Positions 1-7,080 of a stretch of DNA of 18,249 bases are shown here, piece after piece. Under the pieces are notes generated by a model. It had not been told where the DNA came from, ran no database searches, and was given only the letters and a program-made list of their open reading frames with translations. Each line of letters starts with the position of its first letter. Position 1 is the first letter of the stretch. Both the position numbers and the translations under genes were made by a program. Source of the stretch: CAMYMG01 sp038259455 (GTDB lineage Bacteria; Pseudomonadota; Alphaproteobacteria; Rhizobiales; Rhizobiaceae); contig JBBSOT010000067.1 in the NCBI GenBank assembly GCA_038259455.1, positions 1-18,249 of the forward strand, in the 5' to 3' direction.

Positions 1-107
1 GCCTCGAAGAAACCGTGGCGCAAGAGCGTCGGCACACGGGCGTTGTCGTTCAGCCACCGCTCGGTGCTACACCGCCTAAGTTGGGCACTGAGAGAGGACA
101 ACGGTCG

Positions 108-1565
108 ATGACCCCGGAGATTGAACTCAAGCTGGATATTTCATCGGAGGATGCCGATCGGCTCGTGGCCTCCAAGCTGCTGGAAGGTGCGCCGAATACC
201 TCTGATCAGCGATCGGTCTATTTCGATACGCCCGACCATTCTCTCCAGAAGTCCGGATTTTCTTTGAGAATACGGCATATCGCCGAAACGCGTGTCCAGA
301 CAGTCAAGGCATCGGGATCTCGCTCGCTCGGGCTGTTTGTTCGCCCGGAATGGGAGCGACACATTGTAGGCGACTGTCCTGAGCTTGATGTGTCAGACCC
401 TCTCCGCGCGAGTTTCGGCGAAAAGGTCGAGGATCTAGGCCCAGTCTTCGACTCACGTGTCAAACGGCAGAGATGGCTTGTCGAAAGGCCGAACGCAACC
501 ATCGAAGTTGTGCTGGATCGTGGGGAGACCGACGCCGGCGACCGGCTGAGCCCGATATGCGAGGTCGAGCTCGAACTGAAGTCAGGGTCTCGTCAGTCGC
601 TGTTTGAGCTCGCCAGAGATATCCACAGGATCGCGCCCTTGGCGCCGGGCGTGCTCAGCAAGGCCGAGCGCGGCTACAAACTGTTCGAGCCCAAGGCGAG
701 GGCGTTGAAGGCAGAGCCCATCGAGCTCGACCCGGCGATTTCGACGGCGCAAGCGTTTACGACGATTGCCGGCGCTTGCCTCAGGCAGTTCCGGATCAAC
801 GAAATGCTGATTGTCGCAAACAATGGCGAGGCGGTGCATCAGTCCCGCATCGCGCTCCGCAGACTGCGATCCGCGTTTGCGGTCTTCAGACCGATCCTAG
901 CTGGGGCCGACCTCGATCGGTTGATCGCGGAAGTGAAGTGGCTGGCCGGGGAGCTTGGCAAGGCTCGTGATCTCGACGTCCTGTTGACGCGGGTCGACGA
1001 TCCGGAGATACGGGCCAAGGTGCGGCTGGCTCGCACCGGTGCGTTTCGCGACGTCGCGGCCACTCTGACATCAGCCCGCAAACGGCAGCTGATGCTCGAC
1101 CTTATCGAGTGGTTGGCGGTCGGGCCCTGGCGTTCGGATCCAGACCGTGGGCAACTGCGTGCGGACCTCGCATTAGATTTCGCACGCATCGCGCTGGATC
1201 GTGTGCGCAAAAAAGTGAAGAAGCGCGGACGGGACCTGCAGGACACAAGCGACGAGGCCCGCCACCAGGTGCGCAAGGATGCGAAGAAGTTGCGGTATGC
1301 CGCCGACTTCTTCGCTGCGCTCTTTGCGGCCAAGAAGTCCCGCGCTCGCCGCCAGATCAAATTCACCCAGTCGCTCGCCGTGTTGCAGGACAAGCTCGGC
1401 ACACTGAACGATATCGCATCCGCCCGGTCCATCCTGGAGGGGATCGGGCTGGAAACGGATGCGCCCGCGAAGCTGCTCACCCCCGCCGGCAACAGGCGTG
1501 ATCTCCTGGTGTCTGCGTCCGAGGCATATGACGACTTCGTCGCCGCGAAGCGGTTCTGGACATAA
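108..1565 (+). CDS. CYTH and CHAD domain protein (inorganic triphosphatase-like)
   Basis: A 485-residue cytoplasmic protein with two domains. The N-terminal CYTH domain (about residues 1-200) opens with the family ExExK signature (E4, E6, K8) and has acidic and basic strands such as EVELELK near 152-158, which line the triphosphate tunnel. The C-terminal CHAD domain (about 215-480) is helical and shows its two conserved histidine motifs, VHQSRIALRRLR (H244) and RHQVRKDAKKLRY (H386). CYTH proteins hydrolyse inorganic or organic triphosphates, and CHAD domains bind polyphosphate, so a role in polyphosphate or triphosphate metabolism is the family expectation. The frame is open back to position 15, but I chose the ATG at 108: the GAGAGAGGA ribosome site lies just upstream, and the ExExK motif normally sits at the extreme N-terminus. 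It appears to be a single-gene unit. The family call is firm; the substrate is unknown. Confidence 0.93.
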   Translation: MTPEIELKLDISSEDADRLVASKLLEGAPNTSDQRSVYFDTPDHSLQKSGFSLRIRHIAETRVQTVKASGSRSLGLFVRPEWERHIVGDCPELDVSDPLRASFGEKVEDLGPVFDSRVKRQRWLVERPNATIEVVLDRGETDAGDRLSPICEVELELKSGSRQSLFELARDIHRIAPLAPGVLSKAERGYKLFEPKARALKAEPIELDPAISTAQAFTTIAGACLRQFRINEMLIVANNGEAVHQSRIALRRLRSAFAVFRPILAGADLDRLIAEVKWLAGELGKARDLDVLLTRVDDPEIRAKVRLARTGAFRDVAATLTSARKRQLMLDLIEWLAVGPWRSDPDRGQLRADLALDFARIALDRVRKKVKKRGRDLQDTSDEARHQVRKDAKKLRYAADFFAALFAAKKSRARRQIKFTQSLAVLQDKLGTLNDIASARSILEGIGLETDAPAKLLTPAGNRRDLLVSASEAYDDFVAAKRFWT

Positions 1566-1656
1566 GGCGTCTGTGACTCCGTAGTTCCGCCGTCTCATTC
1601 GCATGGCTCGGTGCATCGTGAAGCGAAAAGGCCAAATCTGCCATTGCTCGGTGTCT

Positions 1657-1675
1657 GGTTTCTCGTTGAGAAGCC
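1657..1675 (+). terminator. Weak hairpin after the CYTH-CHAD gene
   Basis: GGTTTCTC-GTT-GAGAAGCC forms an 8-bp stem (one G-U pair) with a 3-base loop, about 90 bases after the CYTH-CHAD stop. No U-run follows it, so it is not a classical intrinsic terminator. It may be an RNA 3' end structure or chance. I see nothing else in the surrounding 1566-1734 stretch. Confidence 0.25.
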
Positions 1676-1821
1676 AAGACTTTGCCAAGTTTAGCCCAGT
1701 AATCCACCTTGAGCGATCGCAACGTTGATTGTGACAGCTGGACGACAGATGGTACGCGTCACCTGAGGCGCTCAATGCGGTCATCTGGCGCCGCGAGGGC
1801 TACGAAAATGCGGGATGGTCA

Positions 1822-2133
1822 ATGAGTGACAAGAAAAAGAAAGTCTACGTGACAATCGTTGATGGGGCGACCGACGGCCTATCGTCGGATTCGCTGTTTG
1901 CCTTTGTCAAAGAGAAACATCCGAGAGCCTCCAGCAAGAAAATAGTGCGCGCGGCGCTTCTTGCTTTGAGCGATTCAGATCTCCGTGATCGCAACATCCT
2001 GAACACTATCTACGCAATGGCGCTCAAGCATCGTCTGGACGGGATTGATGCGTCCGGTGACGAGGATGATGATGCAGACGGCCAGTCTACCGAACCCTTT
2101 GCGCCCGTACCGTCTGCGGCCTCGGTTATTTGA
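1822..2133 (+). CDS. Small hypothetical protein
   Basis: A 103-residue protein that I do not recognise. It begins with a lysine-rich stretch (MSDKKKKVYV), has a helical middle (residues 24-72) and ends in an acidic linker (GDEDDDADG) followed by a low-complexity, Ala/Pro-rich tail. There is no signal peptide or membrane segment, so it is probably cytoplasmic. The ATG at 1822 has only a poor ribosome site (GGGATGG). The same frame stays open upstream to a TGA at 1732 and reads protein-like (RWYASPEALNAVIWRREGYENAGW), so the true start could lie further upstream or the gene could be a truncated remnant. Its stop overlaps by 8 bases the stop of the convergent Crp/Fnr remnant. Protein-like composition supports coding; the function is unknown. 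Confidence 0.55.
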   Translation: MSDKKKKVYVTIVDGATDGLSSDSLFAFVKEKHPRASSKKIVRAALLALSDSDLRDRNILNTIYAMALKHRLDGIDASGDEDDDADGQSTEPFAPVPSAASVI

Positions 2134-2692
2134 GGAGTGGACCGTCATGGTCGAAATAGGCCTTGTCGAAGTCCACGGCGGCGGCAAGTCTGTCGATGTT
2201 GTGGAAGATGACCTGGCCCTTCTTGAATGTCAGCATTCCATCCTCGCGGAGCTGACGAAGTACACGATTGACGTGAACCGCGGTCAGTCCCAGGGCGTCG
2301 GCCAGCATGTCCTGCGAGAGGGGGCACGCGTAACCCTCATTCGTCGCAAGGCCGACGAGCTTGAGCCGTGCGCCAAGTTCCAGCAGGAAATGGGCGGTGC
2401 GCTCAAAAGCGTCCCTGCGTCCGATGCTGACGAGGTGCTCGACCACCATTGCTTCATCCCGTGATGCGGCCCAGAGCACCGCTGTCGCGAGCCTCGGGGT
2501 CTGCGAGAACGCATCCAGGAGATCGTGCGCATGGATTTCTGACGCCTCGACCTTGGTTATCGGCTCGATCGTATGGTCCGCGGTGCGAAACAGGATCGAG
2601 CGCAGGCCGAGGAAATCGCCCGGAATCTGGAAATCGACGATCTGTCGGCTGCCGCTGCGCTGCAGCTTGTAGGAACAGGCCCAGCCAGAGGA
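2126..2692 (-). pseudogene. Crp/Fnr-family regulator, N-terminus missing
   Basis: About 189 residues of a Crp/Fnr transcription regulator. Visible parts are the second half of the cyclic-nucleotide-like beta roll (WACSYKLQRSGSRQIVDFQIPGDFLGL), the dimer helix (VVEHLVSIGRRDAFERTAHFLLELGARL) and a complete winged helix-turn-helix (PLSQDMLADALGLTAVHVNRVLRQL). Relatives of this rhizobial type are about 240-250 residues and have some 55-60 residues before the GxACxYK strand; those are absent here. The frame can be opened with a GTG at 2716, but the codons from 2692 to 2716 belong to the neighbouring recombinase in another frame, so that start is an accident of the fusion. No normal promoter remains. 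A truncated protein with intact DNA binding is conceivable but unlikely to respond to a signal. The C-terminus is intact and ends convergent with the small gene to its left. Confidence 0.75.
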
Positions 2693-3144
2693 CGCAGCCC
2701 GATCGCTGTCACCCACTCGTCCACCAGGCGGGCATACTGCCTTGTGCTCATGTGGAGTGCGTGATCGACCCGGCTCGGGAAAGCGTAGTCTTCGACCGTG
2801 CCGCCACGCCGCTCGAGCCAGGCCAGCAGGCTCGCTCGTACATCGCCGGTGATTTCAAACTGGACCGGCCGTCCCGTCTTTTGCTGAACTACGATTGCCC
2901 GTGTCCTTATCTCCGGTCCGGCGACCACATCGCGGATCCTGATCTTGACCAAGTCGCAGCCGCGAAGCTTGCTGTCGATCGCAAGGTCGAAAAGGGCACG
3001 GTCACGAATGCGGCGCTCGCGATCTAGAAAGAAACGAACGGCCCAGATCTGATTCTGCGTGAGCGGGCGCTTGGTTCCCACCTTCTTCCCAGCATTCCAA
3101 GCTGTGCGCTCGCGGCTAGCATCATCGAATTGCGAATGACCCAT
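2693..3144 (-). pseudogene. Tyrosine recombinase/integrase, catalytic C-terminus missing
   Basis: About 150 residues of a short (roughly 200-residue) phage-integrase-type recombinase common on alphaproteobacterial mobile elements. The start is the ATG at 3144, preceded by a GAGGAGA ribosome site. Recognisable blocks are WNAGKKVGTKRPLTQNQIW, then RDRALFDLAIDSKLRGCDLVKI, which carries the first catalytic arginine, then VVQQKTGRPVQFEIT with the beta-hairpin lysine, and STRQYARLVDEWVTAIGLR. Full-length relatives continue with the HSLRR motif, the LLGH motif and the nucleophilic tyrosine; all are missing. After GLR the reading frame runs nonsense-like into the antisense of the adjacent Crp/Fnr remnant. 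It therefore cannot recombine DNA. Together with the Crp fragment it marks a deletion or insertion scar. Confidence 0.8.
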
Positions 3145-3399
3145 GTGAGTTCTCCTCGGCCTTGATTGGCCAAACGAGAAACGGGTTCGCCAGTGTTGAA
3201 GCTTGGGGCCGCAAGCGGACTGGCAGCTTCTGGTCTTCGATCTCAAATAGCGGACCCTTAGAAATCCAACGTACTCGCGGACCAGTAAGGTCTGACACGC
3301 GTGTCGCCAGCCGGCTTGAGACAAGCACCCACTCGAAACCATACTTTGACGTGACTCCGCGACTGGCAAGTCAGCGACTTCCAAGCACGACGTTCAGCG
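3145..3399. other. Spacer between integrase remnant and rhaK
   Basis: No convincing gene is visible. The only symmetric element is a perfect 12-base palindrome, GACACGCGTGTC, at 3294-3305. It lacks a U-run and does not look like a terminator. No clear end signal for the rha transcript was found. Confidence 0.4.
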
Positions 3400-4782
3400 T
3401 TAAAGTCCGTCTTTCGACGCACCCGCGACCCATTTCTCGGCGTATGATTGCATTGCTTCATCTTGGCTGCTTTTTTGCACTGGCTCGGACTGTAACGAAC
3501 CCGAGGCGCTCCTGACCAGAAGCGCTGCGCCAAGGCTCGTGCCTGTGGAACCCTGCTGAAAGGCAACAGGCCTTCCTGTCGCGGCAGCAAGCATCGCGAG
3601 ATAGGCCTTGTTGTCAGCAAACGGACCTTCGACGACGATGTCACCGTCAGCGTCTATCAAATCGAGACAGGTCGCTGTCATCAGCGCCAGATAGAAGCCC
3701 GCCGCAACCAGTCGTTCACCCCCTACAGGCTCTGACGGATACCAGGCAAAACGTCGGGCCGGATAGGGGCCGGAACCGCGGATTAGGGACGGCAGAAGCA
3801 TCACGGAGTTGGACAGCACGGCCGACCATTCATCGTCACCGACGAGAAGCCCGGCGTCGGGTACAATCTGCTCGAACTCCCGCCCGCCCATGAAGCGCGC
3901 CGAGGGTACAGGATCGCCGAAGGCGTTGACGTTGACCAGCGTGTCGCGTGCCGGATCGAGTGGAATTCGGGGCCCGCCGACTGCCATCGAAACGACCCAG
4001 GTGCCCGTCGATACCACCGAGAAAGGTGGTTTTCGAGCAACTAGGTGTGGCAGCAGCGACGCATTGGAGTCATGGATACCGCAGGCGACGGGGGTTTCTG
4101 GACCGATGCCAGTGCGTGATGCGATCTCTGGAAGAAGCGGACCAAGCATGTCTGCCGCACGGCGCATCGGCGGGAACATGCGGCGCCAGCTCATCTGTTC
4201 CACCAGCGTTGAGAAGTCGTGCGCATGCGGGTTCCAGAGATCGGTGTGGCAGCCAAGCGACGTAACCTCGCTTGCCGCAATGCCCGTGAGTCTCATTGTC
4301 CAGAACTGGGGGTAGGTCAGGATCGCCTTGGCTTCGGCGAAGGCGTCGGCGAAATTTCGTTGCTGCCAAAAGAGCTGCGCGCCGAGGTTGAGCCCCGCAG
4401 GCAATTCTGGCGATCCGGTTGTAGCGAAGGGCGGTCGGATTTCTTCATAGGTCTCGCGTGTCTCGTCCGGGCCGCCGAACTCGTAATCGAGCACCGGGAG
4501 CACGAGTTCGCCCCGAGCGTCAACCAGCGCCGCGGTTGCACCATGTGTGGTGACGGAAACCGCATCGATGGGTCGTTCGCTCTGCAGCGCCGCGAGGCCG
4601 TCGAGCAAAAATGTCCAGATCGCATCGACGTCGTGGTGCGGATACGGTCCGTCGGTGCGAACCCGGTTGGGCTGGGTTCGCGAGGTCGTCTCGCGCCGCG
4701 TGTCGAGATCGACCAGCGCCACCTTGGAGTTGGTCTTGCCGATATCGACAACGGCCACATGGCGGATGTCGGCGCTGGTCAT
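3400..4782 (-). CDS. rhaK: L-rhamnulose kinase, FGGY family
   Basis: A 460-residue cytoplasmic sugar kinase that phosphorylates rhamnulose to rhamnulose-1-phosphate with ATP. FGGY hallmarks are the N-terminal phosphate loop DIGKTNSK (13-20), the catalytic aspartate in GIHDSNAS (D238), the second phosphate motif STGTWVVSM (258-266) and the C-terminal glycine-rich nucleotide motif GSTGTSLGAAL (411-421). Length is normal for the family. It is the last gene of the leftward rha operon; its ATG overlaps the rhaU stop as ATGA (4779-4782), implying translational coupling. In R. leguminosarum the equivalent RhaK is needed for rhamnose transport as well as for catabolism, and the same may apply here because the gene sits in the transporter operon. 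The assignment rests on family motifs plus an exact match to the rhaRSTPQUK gene order. Confidence 0.93.
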   Translation of the reverse strand: MTSADIRHVAVVDIGKTNSKVALVDLDTRRETTSRTQPNRVRTDGPYPHHDVDAIWTFLLDGLAALQSERPIDAVSVTTHGATAALVDARGELVLPVLDYEFGGPDETRETYEEIRPPFATTGSPELPAGLNLGAQLFWQQRNFADAFAEAKAILTYPQFWTMRLTGIAASEVTSLGCHTDLWNPHAHDFSTLVEQMSWRRMFPPMRRAADMLGPLLPEIASRTGIGPETPVACGIHDSNASLLPHLVARKPPFSVVSTGTWVVSMAVGGPRIPLDPARDTLVNVNAFGDPVPSARFMGGREFEQIVPDAGLLVGDDEWSAVLSNSVMLLPSLIRGSGPYPARRFAWYPSEPVGGERLVAAGFYLALMTATCLDLIDADGDIVVEGPFADNKAYLAMLAAATGRPVAFQQGSTGTSLGAALLVRSASGSLQSEPVQKSSQDEAMQSYAEKWVAGASKDGL

Positions 4783-5096
4783 TTCATGTGAAACATGGTT
4801 TCCAGTGGCACGGCCACCGGCTCGTTGTCAGGCTTTGTCTGCATGATGTCGGCCATATGCGCCCACCATTTGCCCATTACCGGATGGTTCGGCAGATCGT
4901 CCATCGTGTGGCCGTCCCGGCGCCACAACACGCCGAAAAGCGAATTACATCCTTCGTCGAGATGAATCGAATAGTCCGAGACACCGGCCTCGCGCAGCAG
5001 CACCACGAGTTCAGGCCAGATCGCTTCGTGCCGACGGATATACTCCGTCTTCATGCCCGGGATTAGCCGCATGCGGAACGCGTATTTCTCGGGCAT
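4779..5096 (-). CDS. rhaU: L-rhamnose mutarotase
   Basis: A 105-residue protein of the RhaM/RhaU mutarotase family. It interconverts the alpha and beta anomers of L-rhamnose so that the sugar delivered by the transporter fits the isomerase. Family features are visible: Y19 and H23 in EYIRRHEAIWPEL, the SIHLDEG strand, and the tryptophan pair W77-W78 in GKWWAHMADIM, followed by the conserved KPDNEPV segment. Its start overlaps the rhaQ stop (TGATG at 5094-5098) and its stop overlaps the rhaK start (ATGA), so it is embedded in a coupled operon. It acts as a cytoplasmic dimer in characterised relatives. The name rhaU follows rhizobial usage; the E. coli equivalent is rhaM. Confidence 0.95.
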   Translation of the reverse strand: MPEKYAFRMRLIPGMKTEYIRRHEAIWPELVVLLREAGVSDYSIHLDEGCNSLFGVLWRRDGHTMDDLPNHPVMGKWWAHMADIMQTKPDNEPVAVPLETMFHMK

Positions 5097-6106
5097 CAGG
5101 CCGCTTGCCTTCCCTTGATGCGCCGCCAGAAGATGGGCAACGCGATGACGGAAATCAGCAGCAGGCCGATGAAGATCGACATGACGATACCCGGAACGTT
5201 GAGCAGGCCAAGTCCGAAGGTCACCAGCCCCATGATGAAGGCGGCAAGCACGACGCCCATGATGCTGCCGGCGCCACCAAGGATCGATACACCGCCGAGC
5301 ACGACCATGGTGATGACTTCGAGCTCGTAGCCCTGCGCAATCGAAGGCCTTGTCGAGCCGAGCCGCGACGTAATGAGCACGGCGGCGATGCCGGCCATCA
5401 GCCCGGTCAGGCAGAACAGCACGAACTTGATGCGACCAACCCGGACCCCGGAATATTGCGCCGCGACCGCGTTGTTGCCGATGGCGAATATGCGCCGCCC
5501 GAAGCTCGTCCTGTGCAGCAGGAAGCCGTATACAACGGCGGCAGCGAGGACCAGCACCAGTTCAAACGACACCACCCACCAGACATAACCCTGTCCGAAG
5601 AAGGCGAAGCTAGCCGGATAGCCCTTGTAGGCCTGGTCGCCGAGAATGATGAAGGCGATGCCGCGGAAAAGGCTCATCGTGCCGATGGTCACGACGATCG
5701 ACGGCAGGCCGAGCCGGGTCACCAGCATGCCATTGAAGGCACCGCAGGCGAGCCCCGAAACGATGCCAATCAGCACCAGACCCGGTGTGCCTACGCCGGC
5801 CTGCACCGCCATGCCCATCAGGGTCGAAGCGAGTGCGACGATGGCGGCGACCGAAAGATCGATCTCGCCGGAGATGATCAGCAGCGCCATGGCCAGGGCA
5901 ATCAGCGCCTTCTCGGTGAAGTTGAAGGTCAGGTCGGATAGCGACCAGGCGTCGAGAAAGTATGGCGAGGCGAAGCTGTTGGCGATGAAGATGGCGACGG
6001 CGACAAGTACCAGCAGCGCCTCCCAAGAGAGGACCAGCGAAACCAGCGGCCGGTCGAGCCGGTCGGGAACCCGTCGTGGCGCAATGATGTCGGTTGTTGC
6101 GCTCAT
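5096..6106 (-). CDS. rhaQ: Rhamnose ABC transporter permease
   Basis: A 336-residue inner-membrane permease of the RbsC/BPD_transp_2 type with roughly ten hydrophobic segments. The family signature blocks are IISGEIDLSVAAIVALASTLMG and GLPSIVVTIGTMSLFRGIAF in the first half and GYELEVITMVVLGGVSILGG in the second. The start is MSATTDII at 6106, whose ATG overlaps the rhaP stop as ATGA (6103-6106). The frame stays open much further upstream (to 6871), but that extension is antisense-like Arg/His-rich nonsense lying across rhaP, so I excluded it. With RhaP it forms the membrane channel through which periplasmic rhamnose bound by RhaS passes, driven by RhaT. RhaP and RhaQ are diverged paralogues, as in other rhizobial rha operons. 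Confidence 0.92.
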   Translation of the reverse strand: MSATTDIIAPRRVPDRLDRPLVSLVLSWEALLVLVAVAIFIANSFASPYFLDAWSLSDLTFNFTEKALIALAMALLIISGEIDLSVAAIVALASTLMGMAVQAGVGTPGLVLIGIVSGLACGAFNGMLVTRLGLPSIVVTIGTMSLFRGIAFIILGDQAYKGYPASFAFFGQGYVWWVVSFELVLVLAAAVVYGFLLHRTSFGRRIFAIGNNAVAAQYSGVRVGRIKFVLFCLTGLMAGIAAVLITSRLGSTRPSIAQGYELEVITMVVLGGVSILGGAGSIMGVVLAAFIMGLVTFGLGLLNVPGIVMSIFIGLLLISVIALPIFWRRIKGRQAA

Positions 6107-7080
6107 GCCGCTTCCGCCTTTCTCAGGATGATGCGGCCCTGCTTGCGTTCGCCGCGCGCGTTGAGGGCGACGGCCAGGATGATGGCAGAGCCCGAGATCG
6201 CCATCTGCCAGAAGGGTGAGATGTTCACTACCGGTAGCGCGGAAGCAATGATGCCGAGGAAGAGCGCTCCCAGTACGGCGCCAACGACCGAGCCGATGCC
6301 GCCGGCGATCGAGATGCCGCCGATGACGCAGGCGGCGATGATGTTGAGCTCGTAGCCGTTGGCGACCTCGACGGATGCGATGACGTAGCGCGAGATCCAC
6401 AGGTAGCCGGCGAGGCCGGCGACAAGCCCCGAGATGCAGAAGGCGACGAACTTGGTGCGCCCGACATCGATGCCGGCATAGACCGACGCAGTCGGATTGA
6501 CGCCGACGGCATAGATCGAGCGGCCGAGAGCGGTCCTGGTCATCACCAAGAAGAACAGGACGATGACGCTGACGGCGACCCATGACAGCACGGGAATGCC
6601 TAAGATCTGCGCGCGCTGGAATCCGATGAAGGCAGGGCTCATCTGGTCGGCGTTGACCCAGGCGCCGCCTGACAACACGAAGGTCGCGCCGCGATAGATG
6701 GTCAGCGTGCCTAGCGTCACCACGATCGATGGAATGTCGAGCTTCCAGACAAGCAGGCCGTTGATGGCGCCGAGCAGCAGCCCGACGGCAAGCGCCACAA
6801 TGATCAGCAGTGTAATGGGAATGGCCGGATACGCGGCGTTGAGCATCGCCACCACCATGCCGGTGAAGCACAAATTGGCAGCCATCGACAGGTCAACCGA
6901 GCGCGTCAGGATGACGACCATCTGGCCGAGCGCCAGGATCATCAGCAGTGAGGTGTCGTTGAACAGCTGGGCTAGGTTGCCGGGATGGGCAAATCCGGCA
7001 AAGCGGGACGAAACAAGGCCGATCATCGCCAAGATGGCCGCAGCCAGCCATATCTCGCGATTGTTGAGCAGCGCCCTCAT
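6103..7080 (-). CDS. rhaP: Rhamnose ABC transporter permease
   Basis: A 325-residue inner-membrane permease of the RbsC family. It has about nine to ten hydrophobic helices and the blocks VVILTRSVDLSMAANLCFTG, LDIPSIVVTLGTLTIYRGA and GYELNIIAACVIGGISIAGG, which align with the same positions in RhaQ. A positively charged C-terminus (RGERKQGRIILRKAEAA) ends in the cytoplasm. Its ATG overlaps the rhaT stop (ATGA at 7077-7080) and its stop overlaps the rhaQ start (ATGA), giving an uninterrupted chain of coupled genes. Which of the two permeases is called P or Q follows the order in R. leguminosarum (rhaRSTPQUK) rather than any functional evidence in the sequence. Confidence 0.92.
   Translation of the reverse strand: MRALLNNREIWLAAAILAMIGLVSSRFAGFAHPGNLAQLFNDTSLLMILALGQMVVILTRSVDLSMAANLCFTGMVVAMLNAAYPAIPITLLIIVALAVGLLLGAINGLLVWKLDIPSIVVTLGTLTIYRGATFVLSGGAWVNADQMSPAFIGFQRAQILGIPVLSWVAVSVIVLFFLVMTRTALGRSIYAVGVNPTASVYAGIDVGRTKFVAFCISGLVAGLAGYLWISRYVIASVEVANGYELNIIAACVIGGISIAGGIGSVVGAVLGALFLGIIASALPVVNISPFWQMAISGSAIILAVALNARGERKQGRIILRKAEAA

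Noticed and set aside
15..107. Upstream start of the CYTH-CHAD frame at position 15
   Set aside because: The extra 31 residues do not resemble the domain, while the ATG at 108 has a good ribosome site and puts the ExExK motif at the N-terminus.
3294..3305. Perfect 12-base palindrome GACACGCGTGTC as a terminator or operator
   Set aside because: Too short for a stable terminator stem with a loop, no U-run, and not near a promoter I can support; probably chance.
3145..3384. Upstream extension of the integrase frame to 3384
   Set aside because: The extra 80 residues are Cys/Arg/Ser-rich and unlike the family; the ATG at 3144 has a GAGGAGA ribosome site and begins the conserved segment.
5105..5941. 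Plus-strand ORF of 278 residues opposite rhaQ
   Set aside because: It is a shadow of the permease gene: Asp/His/Glu/Arg-rich, no recognisable domain, and similar shadows lie opposite several other genes here.
6107..6871. A 255-residue N-terminal extension of the rhaQ frame
   Set aside because: It is rich in Arg, His and Gly, lies entirely over the in-register rhaP gene on the same strand, and lacks permease features; the ATG at 6106 overlapping the rhaP stop is the natural start.
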